Below are positions 12,700 to 25,191 of a DNA stretch of 64,000 bases, piece after piece (the first letter of the stretch is position 1; the number at the start of each line of letters is the position of its first letter). The notes under the pieces are model-generated. The model did no database searches, was not told where the DNA came from, and saw only the letters and a list, made by a program, of their open reading frames with translations. This DNA comes from Pelargonium tetragonum (lineage: Eukaryota; Streptophyta; Magnoliopsida; Geraniales; Geraniaceae), in contig JAYMTL010000077.1 in assembly GCA_036897445.1 (NCBI GenBank), positions 28,690-92,689 on the forward strand, read 5' to 3'. The translations under genes were made by a program, and so were the position numbers.

Positions 12700-15150
12700 T
12701 AAAAAAGTCTTACTAAGAGAAGAGATAAGATTTAGAGCTTTTAAAGGGCCCTCTTCCATAATTAATTACTAACAAAACGAAGCTCATTCCAAAGCATAAG
12801 CGGCTTTTAGATACATTCCAATTACTTTAGAATAACAGGCATTCAGGTGCCTTCAAAATTAACCCTTTGATTTGCATTCAGTGAAGTAAAACACCGAAAA
12901 AGGTAATAAAAGATAGGTAATAAAAAAGGTTTACAACAAAGTAATTTGTTAAGAAATCCTATACAAAAACTACGGAGACTCCTTGTAAACGAGAAAAAAG
13001 TTTTTATTAGTGTAAAAGGAAACTTTGAGGTTAAGGATGAGAAGAACTGAGTGTTAATTAAGGTAACATATGAAGTGTAGTTTAAAAGGGGGCTCTCAGT
13101 GGATCAGAGTAAGACACCCTTTTGGGGTATACAATACCGGCAAAAGTTTACTTCACATAAGACCTATTCCAGAAGTACTGAATGCATTTCAAGTTGGTCA
13201 TGATTCACCAGAGAAAGGGGACTTTATTCTTTACCGAGCATGGGTCATGACTTTGTTGGTATATGAAAGGATTCCACTGTAACAGGAAACCGTTAGACCT
13301 CTAGGGTGGGTCTCTAGGGGACTCCTTGTACAATTTTAATAAGTATACGTCCTCCTTCAATTTTCTTAGGTCTAGATCCTGTTTAAGAAAATCCCATAGC
13401 CATAGTTCTGGTAATAAGGACATAGAACTCAAGTGAAATTGGTCTGAATCTCCTTGCAAGTCCCTAATGAATAAGGAAATTCTAAATCGTATAAGATAAG
13501 TTGTATAAGATAAGGAGGAAAATAAAGCTCCCTTTTCTAACACCCACTACAAAAGAAATAGGCTTCATATTTTATGCTGCTCTTTTATAAAGTCCAAGAG
13601 ACCGCATAAGGAGGTTTTAGGATTCCGGGTTAATAAAAAAAATAAGAAGGGAAAACTCGAGTTTGTCGCCCCCAACCAAAAAAGCTTTGAATAACGTACT
13701 TTAACGTACAAGTTTGTTTAAATAATTTAAAAGTTTAACGTAATAGGAAGCGCCAAAACCAAAAATAGATTACGGAACTCCCTATATCATACGGATCACT
13801 AAATTACTTAGATAGATAGAATAAGCTAGTAGATAGAAGGATTTCCGCTTCTAGACCTAGAGATTCTAAGTTTTTTTATCCTCTTATTTTGCATTTGCAG
13901 CCCTTATCAGTATAAAAAAAGTTTTCCGGCAAACTTTAAGGACTATTTTATAAGTGCTTTATATAAGTTCACTATCTCTGGTTCAAAATCTGTTATACTA
14001 TATTGATTGCAAAAAAAAGCATTCCCGGGAATAATTAGAATAAAGAGCACCTTTAAATAATAAGGGAAGCTTTCTAACCTTTTTTTATCGAAGCTCATAA
14101 GGAAAGTACATATGCGTGGACCGAGAAGTACTTGTCTAGATCTGGTGTGAGATATACCTAAGTGCAAAAATTGGATTGGGGGAGAAAAGTCTCATCCTAG
14201 GGGTCCCTGAAAGAAAACCTGGACAGAATTCACTATTTGGGTTAAACCTAACCTTGGGTAACGCTATTTGATTTTACGACCTACAAAAACTATTTACGAG
14301 TCATCCAAAGGAGAGCTTAAAGCAACCCCTTATCTGACTTTTTATTTAGTAGGGACAAAAGTAACAATTTCTCGGCTTAGACTAACCTAAAAAATTTTTG
14401 AAAAGAAAAGTCCCGATCTTAACAATCAATATACAACATCTTTCTTATCGGTTTATACCTATACATGTATGGAAGCAAAGCTCTTTGTATCCAAAACCCT
14501 TTCTGTTCTGGTCTGCCTTACAAACTTCTAGAATAACTGGAATAACAAACCCCCAGGTTTAATATTTAGTTAAAACAAGACGCATATACTAATCTTATGA
14601 GTGAGACTTGGAGCTATACCCTTTCTTAAAGATACTCATTTTATATACTCTTTAACTTTAGCAAATACTTTTCAAGTTGAATAACCGAATTTTATCCGCG
14701 GTTAGGGTACCTTTTTAAGTAGGGATTTTGAAACCTTGTCTTTATTCCATTTGATTGATTACCTTATTTCCTAATTTCCTAAAGACTATCTCACATAAGA
14801 TTATCGCTTTAACGTTTTCTCGACAGTAAAGATTTTCAGCTCAAGGTCATTTAGTTCCTTTTTAGAGCTTGTTTTCTGGGTGCTATTAGAGTTTAAGGTT
14901 CAGCAGTACTAAGACTATCATGCGTTAACCTTCCTCTGTTACACTATGCGCTGTAATATAGATTCATGTATATCCGATTAAGTTTGCTCTTTAACGATAA
15001 TAACGATAAAGACATAACACATGAGGAAGGAATAACCTTAACAATCTAGCTATACTAAGAATACAATTAACTAAGTGCTAATATCTATTCATAATCTAAG
15101 CTAAGTAGTATCTCAAGGAGTTTTAGTAATACAGGTCTTTCTCCTCTCCT
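12700..15150. other. Non-coding, nothing recognised
   Basis: Featureless apart from a 12-bp palindrome (ATTCCCGGGAAT, 14021-14032) and a 70-codon frame at 13070-13282 (plus) whose translation looks varied but matches no family I recognise. Other frames of 80 and 74 codons on the minus strand (13301-13543, 13943-14167) are also unsupported. Confidence 0.6.
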
Positions 15151-15215
15151 ATAAGTCACTCTCTTCTTAAAAGGTCTAGTTCGTATTTCTTTAGTAGTTA
15201 GCTCCTCATTTAGGT

Positions 15216-15380
15216 ATGATACAAAGGCTCGAGGTAATTCCTAGTCAAAGTCTAGCTCGTACTGCTCTTGAAAAGCTTATACAGGTTAAGCAGCAACAGC
15301 GACAGGTCAGGATAGGGCTCAGGCTTAAGCAACAAGGTCAGCTAGAACAAGATAACAAGAATATGATATTGGGGTTCTAG
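15216..15380 (+). other. Short Gln/Lys-rich open frame, not recognised
   Basis: A 54-residue ATG frame with a Gln/Lys/Arg-rich middle (VKQQQRQVRIGLRLKQQ) that could form a helix. No ribosome-binding signal or homology is evident. The underlying DNA is an A/G-rich low-complexity patch, loosely like 54.25-54.43 kb and the reverse strand of 59.0-59.5 kb. Most likely this is a composition effect rather than a gene. Confidence 0.12.
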
Positions 15381-18180
15381 CGTATGTAGGTGTACTCATA
15401 ATACTCTAATTAATTGCACTTCCTTAGAAAGTCATAGAAGGAATCATCGCAAATAAAGTAGATCTGGTAGTTTCCCCTAAAGTTTGCTAATAAAGAGTCT
15501 TGTTATAGCTCCTTGAGTCCTTTCGCTTTCTATATTATACTACTTTTTGAACCATCCCAAAAGTTCATAGCACCGATCTAATTTCTTTTATTCTTATTAT
15601 TGATTTCATCTGTCCCTAGAACATTGGCAGGCTCTGTCTGTTTTCATGGTACCTTTTTTGTATGTATAAGGGCACTTTGACCCGCGCTATTCCTAGTTTG
15701 GTCTGTATTGGCTAGATTGGGTACTTTATTTTAGATTTTAATGCTCGAGGGCTTTTTTGTGGAACTAGAATGGCTTAAGCTTAACGCTGGAATTCTCAAT
15801 TTCTTGTCTTTGTTCTAGTATAGTCCTAATTATTTCGACTTTAGGAAAGAGAATGATTAAACCTGATTAACTAACTGTATAAGAACTCTTAGGAAGTTAT
15901 TGTACCTTTGGTATCCTTGTTGTACTTATTAGTTCCCAGTCCCCGGATATTCCATTTGATAGTAACTTACTTTACTCTCTAAATAGGTACTCTTGTGTTG
16001 ACGAGCCAAGCTAGGAATTCTAGTAATCTCCCAATTTCCGATCTATAACTGTGTATACCAAGGAATCAATACAATATCTGGTTATAATGGAGGTATCTCT
16101 TTTGTAAGCAAGATGTCTCTTGAAAGCTAGAATGATTCCCCGATCTATCTGTTGACTGGAATGGAATTAACTGACTAGATGAGGATCTTTTGTTTCCCCA
16201 GTAAGTATTTGTATGTACCTATATCCCCTATTACTCCTGAATACATAATCTTCTAGCCTCTCTTGTGCGGTGGGTATACCTCCTATCCTATCTGTATTTT
16301 TATACGTATAAGTGCTGGTACAGCTTCTAGATTATACCGGAAACAGCTTACCTTGTTTGATGATCACAGCTTAATAAGTTTAACTGGCACTAAAAGAAAG
16401 AATTTCTATAGACTTCGGTATTATTCTATTTAATTTGTATTCATAATCTCATAATCCGTAGAAGATGCTTTCAAGTTTTCGTTTTATTGGGAGTTTTCTT
16501 CTCGATAGTAAAGATTTAGGGCAATGAAATCCTGCTCATTTGTGTAAGATCTTGGTGATATAGGTTCCTCTAGTGTAAAGGATTTTCTATAGGGAGTCTA
16601 ACCTAGAATTAAGTATAGAACAAGTAATACAGGCTACAAGAAGAAATAACCTTACAAGGTGCCGCTACAAAGAGCTCCTAAGAAATAATAGAGAAAGATA
16701 AAGCCCATGAGGACTAACTCACGTTTTAACGCAAGTAAATAAGTAGTGTGTTTTGCTATTATGCATCCATATTTTATCCTTTTAATTGGAAGTCTTTTCG
16801 CAAGCTATAGGGAATTCCAAGTTCTTATATTGTGACGCTTACCTTGAGTTTGAAATCTTCCCCTTTTTTAGTCTTTCTTAATGCTAGAAGTTAGCACATA
16901 ATTAGAATTTATAAACGGAGGAGCCCTAATTTCTATTACAGGAGAAACTTTATAGTATACTGCTTCCTCTTATAGAAAGGGCCTAAGGTTAATACATATA
17001 AACAAAAAACTAAGGAGAGGCTAAGCGGTATTAAAACACTTATTTAAGTATTCCAGGGAAACATCTATTTACTAATACCGCTACAAAACTTAAGAGCAGG
17101 CCTGCTATCAATCTGTGAAGTACTTCTCGTAGATTTTCCAGCCTATAGCATATACTAAAATAGACTACCTAGGATTAAGCTATAACCTTGGATAAAGAAG
17201 ACCCGCGAAAAAACCTTTGACTAGGAGAAAGAAGAGTTACTATAAACTTTAATAACTCCTTGTGACAGACTACTTTTCAAATTAGTTGGAAAAAAACTTG
17301 CAGGGCATACTCTAATGAAAGAAAAAAAAGAAGAATCCAGCTAGTTCATAAAAAGAGGACAAAAATATTAAGATCTCTTTCGTGAAAATTAGAAGCTTAC
17401 AGATATGCGCCTTGACTAGCAAAAAAGGGGATCCTCGGGTTTTATTCTATTATCAAGTAACAGGGACTCGTACTCCATCAACTTTATTATTATATTAAAG
17501 GGGATGCCTTATACTGTACACCCTAGACTATAACTAAGAATTCTATGCTAGTTCTAATCTTGATCAAAGTGAGTTTAGTTTTTAACGCGAACCGGTAATA
17601 CCGCCTTTCACTCGGATTTTAGTCGTTTTTCTTACAACGTACGAACCTCCTCGGGAATTTTTCAAGTGGCAATTACTTTTTTTTTTGCAAGTTATTCAAT
17701 GTATGTAGAAGTATTCTACTATTATTGACTCGTTATAGGACAATGCCCCTATTTCTAAGCGCTTCGGTTAGAGCTCTCTTTTATGATTTGACTTTTATCC
17801 AGAATTGTAAACAGAGGAACACAACTCCTTTAACACTTTTTTATATCCTTAAATTCCTTGGAGCACAGAATTCCCTTATTAATGTACCTTGAAAAAAAAC
17901 CTATTTCCACTTACTGCTCTATATTTTACAGCCCCTGTCTCTTGGTTCGAAACCCGGTAAGACATAGAAATGTAGTTATCAGACTTAATTATAACACCCC
18001 CTTATTTATAGAATTATAGCAAGAACCTTTCTAAGCCATTTTCGTGAGCTATATAGCGTTTAACGGAGGCTTGGATTGTTTTGTAAATTTACTGAAATTT
18101 TTATTATATATATTTTTTCTTTTTAGGACTTATGTAGTAGAGTATAACCTAGTTCGCTTTATCTAGAAAATGGCTTTACT
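15381..18180. other. Non-coding, nothing firm
   Basis: No gene recognised. One plus-strand frame around 15.60-15.84 kb reads fairly long with three stops, but no family match. A D-arm-like string (TTCGGTTAGAGC) lies near 17763 without any matching anticodon or T arm. Confidence 0.5.
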
Positions 18181-18192
18181 TAGTTTACCAAC

Positions 18193-18252
18193 TCTTATCT
18201 TCGATACCTGCCTTACTCTTAATAACTAGAACCTTCTAAAGATTGCATTACC
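18193..18252. repeat. 17-bp repeat copy B followed by motif M1 core
   Basis: TCTTATCTTCGATACCT at 18193-18209 repeats 12513-12529. The minus-strand M1 core GGTAATGCAAT follows at 18242-18252. The intervening 30-odd bases are diverged between the two loci. Confidence 0.5.
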
Positions 18253-18545
18253 TCTACCTTAAACTTGAAACCGGCTCTGTATCTTAGTTATACTCTTTAT
18301 AAGACCTTGTTCCCTTCAAGAGCCTAATTCTTTTCTTGCTTTCATACCTAATTTCTTAAGAGCTCAATTGGATTCTATATCTTCTTTTAGGAATTCTTAT
18401 TTGATACTAAGTTAGTCAATTTCTTTTTATGGGGATCTAAAAACTCCAGCAATAAAATGTAGTTACAAGTTGTTCACAAGGGCTATAGCAAGGCCTCTTA
18501 TCTATAAAAATGACGGGCGTGGTTCGAATCGTGTAGCGTTAGTAC

Positions 18546-18609
18546 AAAAGAGGCTCCTTTGGGAAATAGTTATGTAATTCGATTAGAGAATCTTGTATTA
18601 GCCTCTTTT
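18546..18609. other. Perfect 10-bp inverted repeat, 44-base loop
   Basis: AAAAGAGGCT (18546-18555) pairs with AGCCTCTTTT (18600-18609) and is followed by further T residues and TTAG. It could fold as a long-looped hairpin in RNA. The loop is long and there is no gene upstream, so I do not call it a terminator. Confidence 0.35.
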
Positions 18610-18840
18610 TTTAGCTATTTTGGGATATATAATAGAGAATGTAAAAGGATTCAACTTAGTAAATTAAAAAAGCAATTCTAAGACAGTAGTACAAAACAAG
18701 AGTAAATATAAAGACCTTCGAGAACCCTACTTTATTTTATAGCAGACTTTCCGGTAAGTTTTTTTATTATACTTCTAAGTTTGTAAAAAAGTACTAGGAA
18801 TACAATTACATATCCTTTTGTACTCCCAATTCTAACTTTT

Positions 18841-18895
18841 TAGAAAGTGGTAGAGCAAGCCAACAAGTTATCAGATGCTTTTGGTTCAAGTTCTA
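18841..18895 (+). pseudogene. tRNA-like relic, identity unclear
   Basis: A D-arm 3' half (AGTGGTAGAGC, from about 18846) is followed 27 bases later by a T-loop-like GTTCAAG, close to normal tRNA spacing. The anticodon stem does not pair, the 5' D strand is changed, the T stem pairs in about three of five positions and no acceptor stem is visible. It may be a decayed tRNA or chance. Confidence 0.25.
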
Positions 18896-18909
18896 TTCTT
18901 AATGTGTCA

Positions 18910-21840
18910 AACTTTTTTTTAGTGATTATTCTTGGAATAAATGCTTACTCTCTCCGCCCCTACTTATTTGTTACTCTTATTCATAACTTCTTTCTTATGC
19001 CTACCTAGACCCTCTTAGTTGTATTCTATAGCTTATTACTCTTCTGTATTATCGTAAGTCTTCAGGATTTCCTAATAACAGAGAATAAAGTATTCTAGTG
19101 GTCGAACAAATTCAATTTAGTAAATCTAAATCTGACTTTTAACCCTTTATCTATAAGCAATAACCCCATAGTTAAACAAGAAAGCCAGCACTCATTTAAT
19201 ACATTTTCAAAGAACACGACTAGACTTCTAAGTTTAAAGAACGATGCTACATGGAAATCCCTGTTCCTAATGTTTCAAGTTTCCTACATTTCTTTTAGTT
19301 TTGTAATTCTTTGTCTTAGTTAAATTTTATAAATCAAGGTAATATTTGGAGTCCTAATCCGTAATAAGTGCTATTAGTGTTGAAAATTGAATAAGATAAA
19401 TCAGATAAAAGTAAATTAAAAAGCAAGCAACTGGATAGGTTATACCCTTCCCTTAGTAAAATCAAAAAGATATAATAAAAAGAATAGGTAGTTAAGCTAA
19501 AGCTCACCTTAGAATTGTTAGTATAACAATGTACTAAGACTAGAAAGTTTGCTTTAAGTTAGGCAAAAAATCCCTTATAAAAATCTAGCTAGAGCTTCCT
19601 CTTTTTTCTTTCTTTAGTGCCGGAAAGAGCCCTCTTTGTTTCGTTTACGTATATCTTTTTATAACTAGATAGAGTGAAGAAATGCCTATAGTAAGAATTT
19701 TATTCAGGCTAGTTCTAGTACTCAATTAAAGAGCTGTACGCAAGATAATAAAAAGTAGTTTCGACACTGGATCTGGATATTAGCTAATAGAAGATTCTTC
19801 TGGGACTCTATAGTTATAGGATATAAAAGATATGTGTGGTAATTGGGGTTTATTAGGCTCGTATTCTTTATATTCCAAATAAAACGGGGCCGCTTTGAAG
19901 TAATAGATTTGACTATAGATAATTTGAAATCAGTTAGTACAGGACTTCTGGGAAAGCCTAGAAATTCAATTTAGTTATATCACTATTGAATAAATAAACA
20001 ATTAATGTTACCTATACTGGTGTATAGTACTTTAGGGCTTTCCAGAAGCAAATGTGCATCTTACGTAATTGAAAGGATATCGATTAGACTTTTTTAGGTT
20101 TTTCTGAAGACATACATTTTGGATTCTGGTTCTGATAATATGGGATAAGTTCTCCTTTTAAGACGTCAACTGCGGACAAAAATCATATTAGGGCCCCTTT
20201 TTCTGCTATGTCAGGTTCTCTCTTAGGAAGTCTTTTAAAACATCTAATTAAGGGGTTTAAAAACCAGAAAGCTGGCTAGATATTGCCGAAATGGTAATGC
20301 CAAGGTTACCTTATACCTAATCTCAAAATAGCTTGTCAGGCAGAATTTGAAATTTACGCAGTCTTCTTTATTTGCCAATCTTGAAGCTACAAAAGAAAAC
20401 TCCAGGCCGATCGACTATTACATTTTAAACTCTTTAAAAAAGTTCAAGAGTGGTAATTTAAAGAAATTAGACTTGAGGGGGACGTAAACTTAAGAAAAGT
20501 AAACCCACGGAAGCTCTTGAAAAAGATGATACAAATATAGGTGACAAAGTTAGACTTCTTACAGGAGCGGGCTTTTAAACCAGAGACTTTCTGTATACAA
20601 TACAAAATAATACATGTATTGGTTATAGATAGTTGGGTTAGCTTAACATACTTTTACTTACTAAGTTCCAAAGGGATTCGGTGCTTTTTGTTGTCATTTT
20701 TCTTTCGAAGATATCTCCAGTACCCGAGGGCCGATCGAGACTTTGTCAATTTTTGGCACTAGGAATCGTATTTTCTTAATATTGAGTCTCACTAGACGAA
20801 TGTGGGGATACTTGTATAAAAAGTTAATAGATAAAGATCCTGAGTTGTCCATATTCAATCAGTTTTCTTATTCCTTACTTTACTTTTAGTATAAAAGTAG
20901 TTCTTATGTAACCCCGGAACTCAAGCTAAAATCTACGAGTATCTCAGTATTAGTCATATCTGTTTAGGTGAGAGAAAGTTGACTTCTTTAAACCTTATAA
21001 GCTTATTCAGCCTCTCACTTACTGTTAAATATCTGAAGAAAAAGCTACAAAAACGGGTTCTAAAAATGCTTATCAAGGATTAAGAAAAGTTTCTGCCCCA
21101 CTCTAGCTCTTTGTTCTACCCCTTCATTTTGTTTTCAAATTTTGAGTTGATCTGGATACTTTATTTAGGTAAAAGTAACTCTATCAAAAAGGGTTTTATT
21201 CTAATGCAAAAATAAGTATCTCGAGTACCTACCAAAAGTTACTAACCCCTCTGGAGCCTTTTCTTAGAAGAGTGAATTCCAGTATTCTTGCAAGCCCTGA
21301 AACAAAGACTAATATAAAGTTTATAGGGGCCTGTAGCCTACGTACGAGGGATCCTACTTTGGTGTACTTTAATTTACCAGTATTTTAAGGCCTTAGTTAT
21401 TTAGAAAGATTATATAAACTATTAATCCAAAACTCCAACAGCAATTTAGAAACTCCTACAAGAAACACTATCCTGTTATACTTCGGGTGATGTAACCCTG
21501 CTACGGGAGCGTAAAAAGTTCAAAAGAATAAGAAATTCCAAGACTTTCTGCTATAAAAGAACTCCTTTAATTCTAATTACCTGTAAGACCTTTCAAAATC
21601 AGGTGGATACTCTCTACTGAAAATGAGTCCTAGAGCAGAATGCTAGGAAACCCGAAGTTCTGCTAAGTTTAATGCGAGGAGGAATTCTCAGTATTTATAA
21701 AATAGAGAACCTTTAAGTGATAATTTTCTAATAAAGAAAGCATTAAAAACCAAAAACACGTTAGAATACACCTTTAAGAATCCTACAGAGGTACCTTAAC
21801 GAAACGTTATTGGGTTAATAACAGGAGTACCCTCTTATAT
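18910..21840. other. Non-coding, one motif copy only
   Basis: Nothing recognised apart from motif M3 at 21104. A 73-codon frame at 20541-20762 (plus) has no recognisable features. Confidence 0.6.
21104..21118 (+). repeat. Motif M3 copy (TAGCTCTTTGTTCTA)
   Basis: Exact 15-base match to 24917-24931. Shorter versions occur at 26299, 41039 (minus) and 63984. Confidence 0.45.
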
Positions 21841-21845
21841 TTAAC

Positions 21846-21895
21846 TATAACTGGACTTGAACCTACACAAATGCTACTGACTTCTAAACGCCCAA
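21846..21895 (-). pseudogene. tRNA T-arm-like relic
   Basis: The minus strand reads a T-arm-like GTAGGTTCAAGTCCAGT (21850-21866), whose stem pairs in four of five positions counting wobbles. Upstream in tRNA order I cannot draw an anticodon or D arm. The T arm resembles several tRNAs with a GTAGG/CCTAC stem. Confidence 0.25.
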
Positions 21896-23754
21896 ACCCG
21901 CTTAATTTCGGGGGATACAAAAGGACTTGTTCCCAATTGGACCTAGATTCATAAGCTACATTAGGTACATATACTAAGGGGTCAACTCAAAACTCTACAG
22001 GACTCTACTCGCTTATTACTTGAACTGTCTAACATCTACTAAGATTCCCGGTATTTCCAGAGGGGCTCCTCTCTTCAATTCAAAAAGTAGTTGTTGAGTA
22101 ATACCTAAGGCATTTCTAACAAAGATGAGAACTTATTCTATATCCTATGAGCAGAAAGGGAAAACCCCGTTTCCGTTTTAGGAAAGGACCCAGATTGTTG
22201 GGCATTATACTTCACTCAAGCTTTTCTATGACATAAAAGCCTATATCGTGAATTAAGAACCTCCCATGTATAATTCTACTTTTCTATATTTTTCTATTCA
22301 TCTTCAAAACTTAGTTCCGAGAGCAATAGAAAAATGTAGAAATAGGGTATAATTGAACAAAAGTAAATAGTTAAGGTGCCCTTCTTTTGGATTTCCGTCT
22401 ATAGAGAAAAGGTAAAGCATCTAGAAACAGGGGAGCGTACTAAATAGAATTGACCTCCTTGAGTGAGAAATTCAGTAGTTTTTTACAACAAAAGGTTTTT
22501 CCTTAAGTCTTTTTAGTGAATAATAGAGTTTCAATTAGGTGTACAACCCGTTTTGTTGCCTTAAAAGTAAAGAAGTTTTAGAGGCCCTATTTTTGTTTTT
22601 TTCTTGACGGCGACTTAAATCTAGAATACTACTAAAGGTTAAACTCCCTTGAAGTCGGTAAAAATTCTGTATGTACTATCTAAGGCATATCTCCTCGCAA
22701 AAGTTTTGCCCAACGTTTCTTAAAGAAGCGAGGTTAAAGAATTGCATCATTCAATGAGTTCCAGTTTACTGAATTTAATAAGGATTCCGATAAAGTATTC
22801 AGGGTTCTGGGTTTTCTTTGTAGATAATCTAACCTCTCTTTGTAAGCTGTAGATCTTGGAAGTCTTTGTTTGCATGGTACAGATTATTTCTTTGTTGAGA
22901 GTAGATTCCATTGAGAGTCCTATTGTTTACTCAGAATTCTTAATCTTAGAAGTACCAGTAATAAGGTAGCTATTATAATACCCTTAACTGAGGTCTAAAA
23001 CACTGGAATGGTTTCAGCGTTACCAAAGAGTTCAAGACTTTCATTTTCTCTTAGTATTAGTTCTGTGGAGTTAAAGGATCGGACTCGAAGAAGGTAATTT
23101 ATTTGGAGTGGAAAGCAAGCAGGTACCAGTAAGTACCTAGATCTGTTAGAACAAGTTGGATTTTAGAGTTGATTCACTTTCTTCAATTGAGTTCTAGAGT
23201 TGGTAGTTCAGTTCTTGGTTGTTGTAGAGTAGTTTCATTTATGTTCTTTTAATTGAGTGGTTTCCTCTTTGTCAGTTCTTGGAGCTGTGTCAGGAAGGTT
23301 GTTCAGCTTTGAGTTCAATCTCTTAGAAGGAGGTACTAGTTGTTAATGAGAAAAAGATATTAACTTCTTAATTGATTTATAAGAAGTTCCTGAGCAGAGT
23401 TGTTACTCTTTTTTTTGTTTAGAGGAGTTCACAAGATTCCTTAAAAGTTCTTAATCTTAAAGGAGGTTCCGGTTTGTATTAGTTTAGTTTTGGTAAAGGA
23501 GTTCTAAGTCTCTTAATGGAAAGCATGGTAAGAGTTCTTCAAAGTAGCTCTTGTCTAAGTTCTTTTACCGAGCCAAGCTAGGAGCAAGGTATGAAGTGCT
23601 TAGAGAGCTTGTAAGCAGTATAAGTTTAGCAGGTAATTTAGGATCACATAAACAGAGTGATTTACCTTAAGGAGGAGATCCGGAGAAGGTCAACTAAAAG
23701 CAGTTGCCGGTGTTGCTATTTCTGAAATATGTAAAGCAAGAATAGGAGTTAAAG

Positions 23755-23770
23755 AATTATTCTAATGGAA
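23755..23770 (+). repeat. Motif M2 copy
   Basis: AATTATTCTAATGGAA, followed by ACAAGTCTTCC. The same GTCTTCC follows the copy at 26392. Confidence 0.55.
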
Positions 23771-24241
23771 ACAAGTCTTCCTTAGGAGAGATCAATAATA
23801 GTATTAGCGGAGTTAAACAGATAAATTGTATTATCATTCCCTTCACTGACTTTGGAGACTAGGAAAGCTGCTTAGGTAGGAGGTGTAGCTCCAAACCAGT
23901 TTGACTATAGATCAAGTTAGCAAGTCTAAAGAGCTATTCAGCAAGGAGTTCAAGAAAATTGGGTAAACCGAGGAAGTTGAGCAAGTATTCTTGTCTTTGG
24001 TAGGATAAAGCAGATACTTGTACTTGTTGAACCTCTAAATTCTATTTTCCAAGGTACGAAGTTTTAAACTAAAGCAGGCGACTTTCCGAATCATAGTGTA
24101 GCTTTGTAGTTTGTGCTGCTAGCTCTGTGCTGTCGAAGGAAGTCAATCTAGGCCGAGTGAAGTAGCTATCTTTTTTATCTTAGCTTACCGGTAAAAAAAA
24201 AAGGATGATAATCTTAATTCCTTAATTTAGTAGTTTAACAA

Positions 24242-24254
24242 GGTAATGCAATTA
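24242..24254 (+). repeat. Motif M1 copy
   Basis: Exact GGTAATGCAATTA within the G-skewed array. Confidence 0.6.
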
Positions 24255-24352
24255 ATGTCTTATTGTCTTCAGTCTTCCTGTGTTAATGTCTTTGCGGGCT
24301 GCAGAATTGCTGCTAAAGGATAAGAGATTCTAAGAAAAGTTTAAGCTTAAAT

Positions 24353-24373
24353 GAGTTCCTGTTTGTAGTTTAG
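24353..24373 (+). repeat. Short direct repeat, copy A
   Basis: GAGTTCCTGTTTGTAGTTTA(G) recurs at 24817-24839 with a two-base insertion after TTT. The copies are about 460 bases apart. Confidence 0.5.
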
Positions 24374-24816
24374 GAGTCAATTATAGAATTTGGTTTCTTA
24401 GTTGTAAGCAGATACTCTTAACAAAGGGATGCATGTCTTCTTCCTTTACAATGTAGCTCTTTAGAGTCTAAGCAAGCTTACAGATCTTTCTAATTTTCTA
24501 GTCTAACAGGGATAGATGTTTAAGTTTCTAAGTCTTAATGGTCTTAATGAAACAGACATTGCAGGAATTATCTTGTCTGAGAGTATAGTCCTAAGATTTA
24601 TTAGATAGTTATAGTCACTCTTAGAGGATAACATAACATCTTTCTGTGAAATATTCTATTTGTTTGCAAGTTCTTAGGGAGCTTTCTTCTGATTGATCTA
24701 TCTGCAGGTAAATGAGTCTTAGATATAAAGAGTTCAAGAAACAGAATACAGACTAAGGACTTATAGAATTTCTTGTTAGTTTGACACGTAAGGGGACTCA
24801 TAATTCCTTAAAGAAA

Positions 24817-24839
24817 GAGTTCCTGTTTATGTAGTTTAG
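24817..24839 (+). repeat. Short direct repeat, copy B
   Basis: Second copy of the 24353 repeat, with AT inserted. Downstream it carries GTCTTCCTGG, another recurring module of this array. Confidence 0.5.
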
Positions 24840-24911
24840 ATAGTGAAGATGAAGTCTTCCTGGTTTTGGGAAGAAGTTATTCCCTTAGTCTAAGAGGAGA
24901 GAAACTTAATT

Positions 24912-24931
24912 AATTGTAGCTCTTTGTTCTA
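24912..24931 (+). repeat. Motif M3 copy with AATTG leader
   Basis: AATTGTAGCTCTTTG is shared with 26299, and TAGCTCTTTGTTCTA with 21104. Confidence 0.5.
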
Positions 24932-25102
24932 TCATAGCTGTTTCCTTAGATATAAACCATCTTATCTTACTAAGTAGTAACACTTTGTTTTAGGAAAGTT
25001 CCGGTATTTCTTAATCTTCTGGATAAGGTAACAGTAGAAGACTCAATTAGTGTAGCTTTCCTTACTGAATCTAGTTAGGGATTTTATCTTCTAAACGTTC
25101 CC

Positions 25103-25191
25103 ATAATTCCTGTGTATTTCCTAGATACTTAACTTTAGGAAAGAGACTCATAATCTTAAAAGTTCCTGGATTAAACTAGATGAAGCTTAAA
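25103..25191 (+). repeat. Diverged direct repeat, unit A
   Basis: Aligns over about 90 bases with 26102-26194 about 1 kb downstream. Shared blocks in order are ATTCCT, TATTTCC, GGATACTT or AGATACTT, ACTTTAG, ACTCATAATC, AATCTTA, AAGTTCCTGGAT and AACTTAAA or AGCTTAAA. Small gaps are needed. Confidence 0.6.

Larger units (their letters stand above)
8990..12700. other. C-skewed domain with degenerate repeats
   Basis: The plus strand is clearly richer in C than G (for example 17 C against 5 G at 10201-10260). Copies of motif M2 occur on both strands (9464, 11393, 11877) and M1 on the minus strand (12564). The minus-strand M2 copy at 11877 is followed by segments resembling the order seen in the plus-strand array at 22.7-26.6 kb: a GTCTTC segment, then GAGTTCACAAGA. 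The best-looking frames (10543-10761 minus, 72 codons, Lys/Arg-rich; 11650-11853 plus, 67 codons) resemble nothing I know. Confidence 0.5.

Noticed and set aside
13070-13282. 70-codon frame with a protein-like mix of residues including a GKS
   Set aside because: No P-loop context or family match. A varied composition alone is not evidence.
18180-18430. Plus-strand translation near 18.3 kb superficially like the N-terminal region of RNA polymerase beta
   Set aside because: Only a few residues agree, several stops interrupt the frame, and no downstream domain follows.
10091-22458. 16-base identity AATAGAATTGACCTCC at 10091 and 22443
   Set aside because: Not significant on its own; flanks do not align.
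16002-23583. 15-base identity CGAGCCAAGCTAGGA at 16002 and 23569
   Set aside because: Several 15-base matches are expected by chance in 64 kb at this composition.
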